From NCBI RefSeq assembly GCF_900108225.1, contig NZ_FNUZ01000008.1:1-64000 (forward strand): a stretch of DNA of 64,000 nt, given 5' to 3'. The position numbers and the translations under genes were made by a program. Source of the stretch: Thalassococcus halodurans (GTDB lineage: Bacteria; Pseudomonadota; Alphaproteobacteria; Rhodobacterales; Rhodobacteraceae). The notes under the pieces are model-generated. The model was not told where the DNA came from, made no database searches, and worked only from the letters and a program-made list of their open reading frames with translations. Shown here piece after piece: positions 26,286 to 34,717 of the stretch (its first letter is position 1; each line of letters begins with the position of its first letter).

Positions 26286-27806
26286 TTATTCGCCGCGCGG
26301 GTAGCGGGCGTTTTCTTCGACGACATTCAGGTCCATGTGGTTGCGCATGTACCGTTCCGAGGCTTTCTGGAGCGGCTGGTAATCCCACGGGAAATAGCTG
26401 CCGTTGCGAAGTGCCTCGTAGACGACCCAGCGACGGGCCTGACTTTTGCGGACATCGGCATCAAACTGGTCCAGATCCCACCGTGCATCCGCCTTGGCAC
26501 GCAGATCGGCCAGCGTGTCGGCATGGTCCGGATCATCGACAAGGTTGGTCAGCTCATGGGGGTCGGCCTCAAGATCGAACAGCTGATCAGGGTCAAGCGC
26601 GCAGCGGGTGTATTTGAACCGTCCTTCGCGCAGCGCAACCATCGGCGCATAGGATGCCTCAGCGGCGTATTCCATCGCCACCGGCCCCCTGCCCTCGCCA
26701 TTGGCGACAGGCACAAGGCTGTGGCCTTCGGTCCAAGGCATAACCTCGGACATATCCACACCCGCCAGATCGCAAAGCGTCGGACACACATCGATGTTGC
26801 TGACCGGCGTTTCCACCAGCCCCGCAGGCACCTGCGGCGCGCAGATCATCATCGGAACGCGGGACGACCCCTCGAAAAAGCTCATTTTGAACCAAAGGCC
26901 GCGTTCGCCCAGCATGTCGCCGTGATCGGACACGAAAAGGATGATCGTATCCTCTTCCTGACGGGTGCCGCGCAGGGCCTCCATCACGTCGCCGATCTTG
27001 TCATCCAGATACGAGATGTTGGCGAAATACGCGCGGCGCGAGCGGCGGACATCCTCTTCGGAGATGTTGAAATTGCGCCAGTCGTTGGCGTCGAAAATAC
27101 GCTGCGAATGTTTGTCCTGATTGTCGTAGCCCAGATCGCCGACAGTCGGCATCAGATGCTCACAATCTTCGTAGAGGTCCCAGTACTTCTTGCGCGCGAC
27201 ATAGGGGTCGTGCGGGTGTGTAAAGCTGACTGTCAGACACCACGGGCGGTCATCGTGACGGCGACCCAGATCATAGACCTTGCGGGTGGCGTGATAGGCG
27301 ACCTCGTCGTCATATTCCATCTGGTTGGTGATCTCGGCCACGCCCGAACCGGTGACGGACCCCATGTTGTGATACCACCAGTCGATCCGTTCACCCGGCT
27401 TGCGATAGTCCGGCGTCCAGCCGAAATCAGGCGGATACACATCGGTTGTCAGACGTTCTTCAAAGCCATGCAGCTGATCCGCGCCGACAAAGTGCATCTT
27501 GCCTGACAGACAGGTGTGATACCCCGCACGGCGCAAGTGGTGCGCATAGGTGGGGATCGACGAACAGAACTCGGCCGCGTTGTCGTAAACGCCCGTGACC
27601 GACGGCAACTGCCCCGACATGAAAGACGCCCGCCCCGGCGCGCACAACGGCGACGCGGTATAGCAATTGCGGAACCGTGCGGACTGCTCGGCAAGGGCGC
27701 GAATGTTGGGAACATGCAGGAAGTCTGCCGGACCGTCAGGAAACAGTGTTCCGTTCAGCTGATCGACCATAAAAATCAGAATATTGGGGCGCTTTTCATC
27801 AGCCAT
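26286..27806 (-). CDS. betC: Choline sulfatase
   Basis: This 506-residue cytoplasmic type I sulfatase hydrolyses choline-O-sulfate to choline and sulfate. Cys55 in CAPGRAS is the residue converted to formylglycine. Metal-binding residues include Asp14/15 (FMVDQLNG) and SDHGDMLGERGLWFK. The C-terminal extension with RWVVYEALRNGSYFPWDYQP is specific to choline sulfatases. In rhizobia betC releases choline for the glycine-betaine pathway; betA and betB are not in this window. It is part of a minus-strand operon with choXWV downstream and an ABC receptor gene upstream. Confidence 0.95.
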   Translation of the reverse strand: MADEKRPNILIFMVDQLNGTLFPDGPADFLHVPNIRALAEQSARFRNCYTASPLCAPGRASFMSGQLPSVTGVYDNAAEFCSSIPTYAHHLRRAGYHTCLSGKMHFVGADQLHGFEERLTTDVYPPDFGWTPDYRKPGERIDWWYHNMGSVTGSGVAEITNQMEYDDEVAYHATRKVYDLGRRHDDRPWCLTVSFTHPHDPYVARKKYWDLYEDCEHLMPTVGDLGYDNQDKHSQRIFDANDWRNFNISEEDVRRSRRAYFANISYLDDKIGDVMEALRGTRQEEDTIILFVSDHGDMLGERGLWFKMSFFEGSSRVPMMICAPQVPAGLVETPVSNIDVCPTLCDLAGVDMSEVMPWTEGHSLVPVANGEGRGPVAMEYAAEASYAPMVALREGRFKYTRCALDPDQLFDLEADPHELTNLVDDPDHADTLADLRAKADARWDLDQFDADVRKSQARRWVVYEALRNGSYFPWDYQPLQKASERYMRNHMDLNVVEENARYPRGE

Positions 27807-27845
27807 TGGTGTTTGACTTTCCTTGCGGTGTTACGGGGTTAAGCA

Positions 27846-29495
27846 TCAGGCAAACCCCCATTTGTAATGATGGTGGTCCAAAGTGATGTGGATATCGGCG
27901 CCGGTCACATCAGGACGGGCGTGGCGGTACAAAGATCGCCAGTAAGACTGGATAATCACGCCCTCGTCCTGCATCAGCTGCTGGATACGCGCCATAATCT
28001 GGCGCCGTTCGTCGACATCGGACAGGGCCAGCGCCTGATCCAGAAGCGCGTCGAATTCCGCGTTTTCAAAACCTGTTTCGTTCCATGGCTCGCCTGATCG
28101 GTAGGCCACGGAAAGGATCTGCACGCCAAGCGCCCGATGGTTCCAGTTGGTCACGCTGAACGGGTAGGTCGCCCAGTCCTGCCAATACGTTCCGCCAGGC
28201 ATGATCCGGCGCTTGACCTTGAACCCAGCATCCTGAAGCAGCGCACCGACCGCATCCGCAGTATTGCGCAGCCATCCATCATCAAGCGAGATCAGTTCAT
28301 GTTCAAAATCAAGCATCCCCGCCTCGGCCATAAGGGCATAGGCGGCCTCGGGGTCGACCTTGGGCTTGGGCAAGGGGGCATAGTCCGGATGGATCGGCGC
28401 CACATGGTGATTTTCGGCCGTGATGCCGTGATCATTGATCCCCAATTCCAGAACGATCTCGGGATCGACCGCCATTGCCAATGCACGGCGAACCCGTTTG
28501 TCGGCATAGGGGGCAATGTCACCAACTTTGGCTTTCTGGTTTGTGCGGACAACAGCAGTTGCCGCTGTCACAACCTTGGACTGGGCCAAACCCATCGCGT
28601 CCAACACACCCACAAATTCGCCCACGGACTCGGACAGCATGTCAACCTCGCCCGCCTCGATGGCAGCAACCCATGACGCAGGATCGGTGCCGTAATCCAG
28701 ATATTCGATCCGGTCCACGAATGGCCCGCCATACACCTGCGTTCCCCACCAATCCTGATCGGCATTGCGCGTCAGAACGGCCTTTGCCCCGACCTCGATC
28801 TGATCGATCAGGAACGGGCCCGTCCCGACATTTGCGGGAATATTCTTGTCATCAAAGGATGGATGCACGATCGCTGCAGGGAAGTCGGCCATGCTCGGGA
28901 TAATCGAAATATCGGACCGCGGCAGGCTGAGGCGCACGGTTAGCCCGTCCTCGACACCAATCGCCCCTGCCGCCGCCTGCCCCGTTTCGGGATCGATCAG
29001 GCTGGCCATGCGCGACGCCATGGAATTGCCCGCCACGCTTTTGTCGCACCAGCCTTGAATATTCCACGCGACCTGTTCGGCGGTCAGCGGCTGACCATTG
29101 TGCCATGTCACATCGGGACGGATGTGCAGAACGTATTCCGTTGCATCCGCGTTCACGTCCCAATGCGACAGAAGCATGCCGCGAAAGCTGCCGTCGTTGT
29201 TGTATTCGACCAGATGTTCGAACGTGCCGCGCATGGTGTTCGCGATCGAGCTCCAGTCAGTGACGCGCGGCGCCTTCAGTGCTTTGACTTCCATTTGCAC
29301 CCGCAGGGTTTTCTGGCTGCTGGCACCGTCAATGGCTTGCGCGGGCGCCGCCTGCCCCATCAGCGCATAGGCCCCGGCGACCGACACCCCGAGGGACGTC
29401 GCCCGAGCAAGGAATTCACGTCGGTTCAGTTCACCTGTTTGCAGGTGCCGAGCATCGCGGATCGCGCCGATATGAAGGCTGGGAGTGTGCAACAT
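27846..29495 (-). CDS. Orphan family-5 ABC substrate-binding protein with Tat signal
   Basis: This 549-residue receptor is of the peptide/nickel/opine type (SBP family 5). A twin-arginine signal (NRREFLARA, Arg25-Arg26, hydrophobic stretch to AQA) is followed by the family's conserved start of the mature domain (FEHLVEYNNDGSFRGMLLSHWDV, VLHIRPDVTWHNGQPLTAEQV). No matching permease or ATPase genes lie nearby; the only transporter here is the unrelated choline type. It heads the operon SBP-betC-choXWV, which suggests a ligand such as choline-O-sulfate or a related ester. The start at ATG 29495 is chosen because the GTG at 29582 would overlap the divergent promoter. Confidence 0.88.
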   Translation of the reverse strand: MLHTPSLHIGAIRDARHLQTGELNRREFLARATSLGVSVAGAYALMGQAAPAQAIDGASSQKTLRVQMEVKALKAPRVTDWSSIANTMRGTFEHLVEYNNDGSFRGMLLSHWDVNADATEYVLHIRPDVTWHNGQPLTAEQVAWNIQGWCDKSVAGNSMASRMASLIDPETGQAAAGAIGVEDGLTVRLSLPRSDISIIPSMADFPAAIVHPSFDDKNIPANVGTGPFLIDQIEVGAKAVLTRNADQDWWGTQVYGGPFVDRIEYLDYGTDPASWVAAIEAGEVDMLSESVGEFVGVLDAMGLAQSKVVTAATAVVRTNQKAKVGDIAPYADKRVRRALAMAVDPEIVLELGINDHGITAENHHVAPIHPDYAPLPKPKVDPEAAYALMAEAGMLDFEHELISLDDGWLRNTADAVGALLQDAGFKVKRRIMPGGTYWQDWATYPFSVTNWNHRALGVQILSVAYRSGEPWNETGFENAEFDALLDQALALSDVDERRQIMARIQQLMQDEGVIIQSYWRSLYRHARPDVTGADIHITLDHHHYKWGFA

Positions 29496-29541
29496 GTCCT
29501 TTGGCGATGCCCTTTGGCCTTTTGCTATTCGTGATTCACCC

Positions 29542-29556
29542 TTGCAATTGAGGCAA
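29542..29556. promoter_or_regulatory. LysR-type operator in the divergent betC/LysR promoter region
   Basis: TTGC-N7-GCAA contains a T-N11-A core, the hallmark of LysR-type regulator sites. It lies in the 101-base gap between the divergent start codons, 41 bases from the LysR start and 46 from the binding-protein start. One bound regulator could control both directions. The match is short, so confidence is moderate. Confidence 0.5.
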
Positions 29557-29596
29557 CGTATCAGCGAAGTACCTTTGTTCACTGGGGAATGTGGTT

Positions 29597-30517
29597 ATGT
29601 CTGGCATTCGGAATCCTTATGGCTCGTTCAGCCGCTACAGCGCCGATCTGTGTCTGTTTCTGCTGGTTGCAAAGACCGGTCAGCTTTCAGCCGCCGCCAC
29701 CGAGGCAGGGCTGTCGCAGCCACGGATCAGCCAGCGGATGCGCGCGCTGGAAGACAGTCTTGGGCAGACGCTGTTTCTGCGCGAACGGCGTGGCGTGACC
29801 CTGACGCCGGACGGAATGGATCTTTTGGCTGCGCTGCAAAGGCCCCTTGGCGATGCGATCGAGGCGTTTGATGCGTTCAGGCGCAAACCCCAAAGTGACG
29901 AGGTCGTCATTATGACCGACATCGCCTTTTCCACATTCCTGCTGTTGCCGGAAATCGCCTCGCTTAGTGCGGCGTTTCCCAACATAAGCATTTCGGTCCT
30001 GTCGCAACAGAAGCCCGATGCGGACGTGTCCCCAAAGGCCAGTCTGACAATTCTGATGGAGCCTGTGCCGGATGGCGACGACAACGCCACATTGCTGTTC
30101 AAAGAACGCGTAACCGCCGTTTGCAGCCCCGCCTACAAAGCCCGCCACCCCGAGATGCACGAGGCAAAGGATCTGGCCGACAAAACGCTGATCGACCTTG
30201 CGGCCAAGGCCGATGCGCCGTGGTACACTTGGGCGGGATGGCTGAAGGAACAGGGCGGCACACGGGACACCGCGCGCGAATTCATTGCCTTCAATTCCTA
30301 TGATCACGTCATCCGCTCTGCCCGGTCCGGATTGGGGATCGCTCTGGGATGGGAAGGTCTTCTGAACAGCGACGATCCTGCATCAGGCCTGATCCGCGCC
30401 ATCCCCGCTGTTCTGGAAAGCAACCGTGGCTATGTTCTGCGCGCCGTCGACGGACGCGCGGGCGCGAACACAGCCAAGGTTTTTGACTGGCTGGCCGACA
30501 CCTTTGCAACGACCTAG
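29597..30517 (+). CDS. LysR-type regulator, probably of choline-sulfate use
   Basis: This 306-residue regulator has an N-terminal winged helix-turn-helix (LCLFLLVAKTGQLSAAATEAGLSQPRISQRMRALEDSLG) and a periplasmic-binding-like effector domain. It is transcribed away from the SBP-betC-choXWV operon, the usual place for a choline-sulfate activator. ATG 29597 is preferred over GTG 29591 because GGGG at 29584-29587 is better spaced. Its stop codon shares the CTAG tetranucleotide with the stop of the convergent DUF2783 gene. Confidence 0.88.
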   Translation: MSGIRNPYGSFSRYSADLCLFLLVAKTGQLSAAATEAGLSQPRISQRMRALEDSLGQTLFLRERRGVTLTPDGMDLLAALQRPLGDAIEAFDAFRRKPQSDEVVIMTDIAFSTFLLLPEIASLSAAFPNISISVLSQQKPDADVSPKASLTILMEPVPDGDDNATLLFKERVTAVCSPAYKARHPEMHEAKDLADKTLIDLAAKADAPWYTWAGWLKEQGGTRDTAREFIAFNSYDHVIRSARSGLGIALGWEGLLNSDDPASGLIRAIPAVLESNRGYVLRAVDGRAGANTAKVFDWLADTFATT

Positions 30518-30705
30518 GCGTCGGCGCGTGCGGCCTGCAAAGCTTCGGTCAGTGCCTCGCGGTCGCCAATGTGGTTGGCCAGCAAAAGGATCAGGCGCGC
30601 GTTCAGCGCATGGCTTTCCTCTTCGCTAAGCCCGTCATGGGTGGCGATCAGTTCGGCGTAAAAGCTGTCGGGGTCCGGAATGTTCGGATTGGTGTTCAAA
30701 GCCAT
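30514..30705 (-). CDS. DUF2783 small protein, likely partner of the adjacent flavoprotein
   Basis: This 63-residue acidic, mostly helical protein (PDPDSFYAELIATHDGLS, then ARLILLLANHIGDREALTEALQAA) matches the DUF2783 type. ATG 30705 is preferred to the ATG at 30723 because AGGA lies eight bases upstream and the latter overlaps the preceding gene. It starts 4 bases after the flavoprotein stop and ends the homogentisate operon. In Pseudomonas putida U a 3-hydroxyphenylacetate 6-hydroxylase has a flavoprotein MhaA and a very small coupling protein MhaB; size and position fit such a role. This is an inference, not a proven match. Confidence 0.82.
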   Translation of the reverse strand: MALNTNPNIPDPDSFYAELIATHDGLSEEESHALNARLILLLANHIGDREALTEALQAARADA

Positions 30706-30709
30706 CTGT

Positions 30710-32332
30710 TCAGTCCTTTCCACAGGCGCGGCGCAGTGCGGCCTTTACGGCTGTTTCGTCATAGTGGCCCCAACGACCGGCAACGTGTTGGTCAGGCCGG
30801 ATCAGGTAGACCGCGCTTTCCGCCTGTCCCAGATAGCGTTCGGCCAAGGCATCGGAAACATCGCGGATAGCAACGCGCCGCGCCGTCACGCCGTCTGCCT
30901 CGACACCTGCGTCAGGCCCATCGCAATTGATGGTCAAAAGCGCGAAGTCACCGCCCAACTGACCCAGCAAGAAGCCTTCGCCAAGCGGCGCATCTGGGCA
31001 CGGGCTTCCTGGGCGCGTGCGTTCAGGACCGTTTGCCAGCGCTTCCTCGGAATTCAGGGTGGATCCGTCATAGACACACGGCACCGAAAGACGCCCCGAG
31101 TTCACCAAAGGCCGCGCAAAGGCGTGGTGTTCGGCAAGGTTCAGAACCGCATTGCGAAACATGTGGCTGACCTTGGACTTCGGCGTGATGAAATCCGTGG
31201 AACGGGTTGAATTCAGGATGTTTTCATCCGCCCCGTAGCGGCGTTCGGAACAGTAGGTATCCAGCAGGCTGTCAGGCGCTTTGCCTGCCAGAACAAGGCC
31301 CAGTTTCCAGCCAAGGTTATCCACGTCCTGCATGCCCGAGTTCGCGCCACGCGCGCCGAACGGCGACACCTGATGCGCGGCATCGCCAGCAAAGATCACG
31401 CGACCATGGCGGAACTTATCCATCCGGCGGCATTGGAACGTGTAGATCGACGACCAGACCATGTCATAACCCACATCCGGCCCAAGGAAGGCATCCAGAC
31501 GACGGCGGATGTTTTCCTCTTTCATCTCTTCCTTGCGGTCTACGTCCCAGCCGATCTGGAAATCGACGCGCCAGACATCGTCCGGCTGGCGGTGCAACAG
31601 GGTCGAGGCCCCTGCACCGTGCGACGGTTCAAACCAGAACCAGCGTTCGGTCGGGAAGTCATCGTTGTGCATCTTGATGTCGGCGATCAGGAAGCTGTCC
31701 TTGAACACGCGTCCTTCAAAATCCAGACCCATCATATTGCGCAGCGGCGAGGACGCGCCATCAGCCCCGATCAGCCAATCGGCCTGAATGGTGTAGGGGC
31801 CTTCCGGCGTCATGATGTCCAGTTCGACATACCCATCATTGGTGCGCACCGCATCCACACGGTTGCGTCCACGAATATCGATAGGCGCGCCTGCGGCCTG
31901 CTCTTCGCGGACGCAGTCGACCAGAAACTTTTCAAAATAGGGCTGCTGAAGGTTGATAAAGGCGGGGTACTTGTGGCCCTCTTCCGGCAGCAGGTTGAAC
32001 TCATAGATTTTGCGATCCTCGTGGAAAACCTTGCCAAGGTTCCAGACCACCCCCTTATCGACCATGGGTTCGCCACAGCCGTAGCGGTCGCAGATTTCCA
32101 GCGTCCGCTTGGCAAAGCAGATCGCGCGACTTCCCTGCCCGATCCCTTCGTGGTCATCCAGGACTACGCAAGGAACACCCTGACGCCCCATATCCAGCGC
32201 CGTCGCAATGCCAATGGGACCCCCGCCAAAGATCACCACAGGATGGCGCACCGGTTGCGCGGCGTCCTGATCGGCGCTGCGCTCATACGGATAAAGCCTG
32301 AAGGCAAGGCTATAGCGATCGTCTAAGGGCAT
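30710..32332 (-). CDS. FAD-dependent aromatic hydroxylase (MhpA/MhaA-like)
   Basis: This 540-residue flavoprotein monooxygenase has the FAD-binding GGGPIG motif near residue 37 (VVIFGGGPIGIATALDMG). The DG motif follows (LIGADGASSPLRNMMG), then the ribityl-binding GD motif (RVIFAGDAAHQVSPFGARGANSGMQDV split by the usual loop). Size and motifs match the class A aromatic hydroxylases such as MhpA. Placement in a homogentisate operon suggests it makes homogentisate from a hydroxyphenylacetate, with the DUF2783 protein as partner. Other options are a hydroxybenzoate or phenol hydroxylase. The start at 32332 has GGAGGAGA upstream; the frame is open further but not conserved. Confidence 0.85.
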   Translation of the reverse strand: MPLDDRYSLAFRLYPYERSADQDAAQPVRHPVVIFGGGPIGIATALDMGRQGVPCVVLDDHEGIGQGSRAICFAKRTLEICDRYGCGEPMVDKGVVWNLGKVFHEDRKIYEFNLLPEEGHKYPAFINLQQPYFEKFLVDCVREEQAAGAPIDIRGRNRVDAVRTNDGYVELDIMTPEGPYTIQADWLIGADGASSPLRNMMGLDFEGRVFKDSFLIADIKMHNDDFPTERWFWFEPSHGAGASTLLHRQPDDVWRVDFQIGWDVDRKEEMKEENIRRRLDAFLGPDVGYDMVWSSIYTFQCRRMDKFRHGRVIFAGDAAHQVSPFGARGANSGMQDVDNLGWKLGLVLAGKAPDSLLDTYCSERRYGADENILNSTRSTDFITPKSKVSHMFRNAVLNLAEHHAFARPLVNSGRLSVPCVYDGSTLNSEEALANGPERTRPGSPCPDAPLGEGFLLGQLGGDFALLTINCDGPDAGVEADGVTARRVAIRDVSDALAERYLGQAESAVYLIRPDQHVAGRWGHYDETAVKAALRRACGKD

Positions 32333-32364
32333 GTCGGTCTCCTCCCTAGGGTCCTCATCCTGTG

Positions 32365-32386
32365 CCCTGCCCGTTTCCGGGCAGGG
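32365..32386 (-). terminator. Intercistronic hairpin before the flavoprotein gene
   Basis: CCCTGCCCG and CGGGCAGGG pair over 9 bases with a TTTC loop in the 88-base gap between the metallo-beta-lactamase-like gene and the flavoprotein gene. No U-run follows in the direction of transcription, so partial attenuation or mRNA stabilisation is more likely than full termination. Confidence 0.5.
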
Positions 32387-32420
32387 TGAGGTCGTTCTGA
32401 TCAAGCGATAGGCGGCCGGA

Positions 32421-33371
32421 TCAGTCCTGCAGCGCGTTCCACATTTCTTTGTCGCGCTCGGCGGTCCAGACGCGCGGAGTGTCGATGCCACGGGCTTCGT
32501 CGTAGGCACGGGCCACGTTGAACGGCAGGCAGTGTTCGTAGATCGCGTAGTCCTTGAACTTCGGATCGCATTCGGCGCGGCATGCATCCCATGCCTCTTT
32601 CATCGACCCGCCACGTGCCACGACGCGGGCGATGGGCTTGTAAGTCGAATTCACGAAATCCGCCGTCGCCGCGATCGCCTTGGCAACCATGTCTTCGCCA
32701 ACCAGCGCGTCACCACGACCCGGCGCAATCGCCTTGGGTTCATAGGCTGCGATGTTCATCAGGGTTTCTTCCCAATCGCCGAAGTGGCCGTCACCGCAAT
32801 AGCAGGCCGAGTGGTATTCAACGATGTCACCTGTGAACATGACTTCCTGATCGGGCACCCAAACCACCGCGTCACCCGCTGTGTGCGCACGGCCAAGGTG
32901 CATGATGTCGACGCGGCGTTTGCCCAGATAAACGGTCATCCGATCCGAGAATGTGGTCGTCGGACGGGTCAGACCCGGGATTTCCTCATGCCCTTGGAAA
33001 AGACGCGGGAAGCGATCGAATTCGCTGTCCCAGTCTTCCTGACCACGCTCTTCGACCATTGCGGCGGCGGTGTCGGACATGATGATTTCACGCGCACCAT
33101 AAGCAGATGCACCCAGCACGCGCACGGCGTGATAGTGGGTCAGCACCAGATGGCTGATCGGCTTGTCCGTGACAGAGCGTACACATTCGATCACCTTGCG
33201 CGCCAGACGCGGTGTCGCCTGCGCCTCGACGATCATAACGCTGTCGTCGCCGATGATAACGCCGGTGTTCGGATCACCTTCGGCAGTGAAGGCATAAAGC
33301 CCTTCGCCAACTTGGGTGAAGCTGATTTTCTTTTCCGCCATGTCGCCAGCGGAGGCAAACGCCTTGCTCAT
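32421..33371 (-). CDS. Metallo-beta-lactamase-fold protein with altered metal motif
   Basis: This 316-residue protein has the metallo-beta-lactamase fold. Strands are GLYAFTAEGDPNTGVIIGDDSVMIVEAQ, then HLVLTHYHAVRVLGA where the usual HxHxDH reads HYHAVR; the Asp and last His are replaced by Val and Arg. Further motifs are MHLGRAHTAGDAVVW and VMFTGDIVEYHSAC. Loss of the second-metal ligands suggests a single metal or a different chemistry. The gene lies between fahA and the flavoprotein hydroxylase, so a hydrolytic or repair role in aromatic breakdown is inferred. The start at 33371 has AAAGGA seven bases upstream. Confidence 0.8.
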   Translation of the reverse strand: MSKAFASAGDMAEKKISFTQVGEGLYAFTAEGDPNTGVIIGDDSVMIVEAQATPRLARKVIECVRSVTDKPISHLVLTHYHAVRVLGASAYGAREIIMSDTAAAMVEERGQEDWDSEFDRFPRLFQGHEEIPGLTRPTTTFSDRMTVYLGKRRVDIMHLGRAHTAGDAVVWVPDQEVMFTGDIVEYHSACYCGDGHFGDWEETLMNIAAYEPKAIAPGRGDALVGEDMVAKAIAATADFVNSTYKPIARVVARGGSMKEAWDACRAECDPKFKDYAIYEHCLPFNVARAYDEARGIDTPRVWTAERDKEMWNALQD

Positions 33372-33448
33372 TGTCTGGTCCTTTCGCGCCCCTGTTCTGA
33401 TCCGGGGCCTCTGGTGTGTGTCGTGTTCCGGGCGATGCCCGAAACGGT

Positions 33449-34708
33449 TTATCTTTTGTACGGGTCATCCAGCGCGGGCAAAACCGTCGCTGCACATGCA
33501 CCAAATCCCACGCGATATCCGTCGCCCATCGCCGCGCCCCGCAGGGTCAGCGTATCGCCGTCCTCGACAAAGCTTCGGGTTTCGCCGGTGTCCAGCGTGA
33601 TCGGTTCCTTGCCGCCCCACGTGATTTCCAAAAGCGCACCGCGCTGATGTTTTTCGGGGCCGGAAATCGTGCCAGAGCCCAACAGATCACCGACCAGCAT
33701 CGGACAGCCCGATGTGGTGTGATGCGCAAGCTGCTGCGCGGACGAATAGTACATCTCGTTATAGTTCGTGCGGCTGATCACGGTTTCGGCCTGACCTTCT
33801 GGCGCAAGACCGACCTCAAGCGCGATATCGTAAAGCATCGGGCCGGGCGCCTGCAGGTACTCTAACAACGGGCGTTCGCGTTCGGGCGTGTCGCAGCGGA
33901 AGGGTTCCAGCGCCGCTTTGGGAACGATCCACGGGCTGATTGTGGTGGCCGTCGCCTTCGCCTGAAACGGCCCCAGCGGCTGGTATTCCCACGCCTGAAT
34001 ATCGCGGGCGGACCAGTCGTTCAGCAACACATAGCCAAAGATCATGTCATCGGCTTCGGCAACGGTGACAGGACCGTCCGAAGGCTGACCGACAATCGCG
34101 CCCATCTCAAGCTCGATATCGAACCGCTTACAGGGCGCAAAGGTCGGCATCTCTGCATCAGGGGCCTTCAGCTGGCCCCAAGGGCGGCGCACATCCGTGC
34201 CGCTGACCTGAACCGAGGACGCACGACCATTGTAGCCGATCGGGATCGACAGCCAGTTCGGCGGCAGCGCATTTTCTGGCCCGCGGAACATGGTGCCCAC
34301 GTTGGTTGCGTGATGTTTGCCTGCATAGAAATCGGTGTATTCCGACACTGTAAAAGGCATACGCATCTGCGTGCCGTCCTGCGCCACCAGATAGCGCGAC
34401 AGCCCGTCTGCGTCTGCCATGCCCTCTGCCAAAAGCGCGGTCAGGGTCGCGCGGACGTCCGCCCAGATTTGCGCACCCAGCCCCATGAACGCGGTCCAGT
34501 CACCGGCGGCGAACACCTCGTCTTCGCCCGCGACCGCGATCACGCCATCGGCCTCAAGCGCGGTGACATCAAGGATCATGTCGCCAATCGCAACGCCGCA
34601 GTGCTGTTCGCCTGATGCGGTCAGGAATGCACCGTATGGCAGGTTGTTCAACGGGAAGTCTGTGTCGGGCGTATTCGCGCTGTCGACCCAGCTTTTCATT
34701 AAGGGCAT
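33449..34708 (-). CDS. fahA: Fumarylacetoacetase
   Basis: This 419-residue hydrolase splits fumarylacetoacetate to fumarate and acetoacetate, the last step of homogentisate breakdown. N-terminal domain MPLMKSWVDSANTPDTDFPLNN is typical. The catalytic C-domain shows YTDFYAGKHHATNVGTMFRG (Asp ligand and catalytic His), LELEMGAIVG-like Glu ligands (FDIELEMGAIVGQPS), LNDWSARDIQAWEYQPLGPF (Asp ligand) and GSGTISGPE. Length matches the family. AAGGAG lies seven bases before ATG 34708. It sits 9 bases after maiA. Confidence 0.96.
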   Translation of the reverse strand: MPLMKSWVDSANTPDTDFPLNNLPYGAFLTASGEQHCGVAIGDMILDVTALEADGVIAVAGEDEVFAAGDWTAFMGLGAQIWADVRATLTALLAEGMADADGLSRYLVAQDGTQMRMPFTVSEYTDFYAGKHHATNVGTMFRGPENALPPNWLSIPIGYNGRASSVQVSGTDVRRPWGQLKAPDAEMPTFAPCKRFDIELEMGAIVGQPSDGPVTVAEADDMIFGYVLLNDWSARDIQAWEYQPLGPFQAKATATTISPWIVPKAALEPFRCDTPERERPLLEYLQAPGPMLYDIALEVGLAPEGQAETVISRTNYNEMYYSSAQQLAHHTTSGCPMLVGDLLGSGTISGPEKHQRGALLEITWGGKEPITLDTGETRSFVEDGDTLTLRGAAMGDGYRVGFGACAATVLPALDDPYKR

Positions 34709-34717
34709 GTCGGCTCC

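Noticed and set aside
29496-29582. Longer start (GTG 29582) for the family-5 binding protein
   Set aside because: It would occupy the divergent promoter region and place the twin-arginine motif unusually far from the N-terminus.
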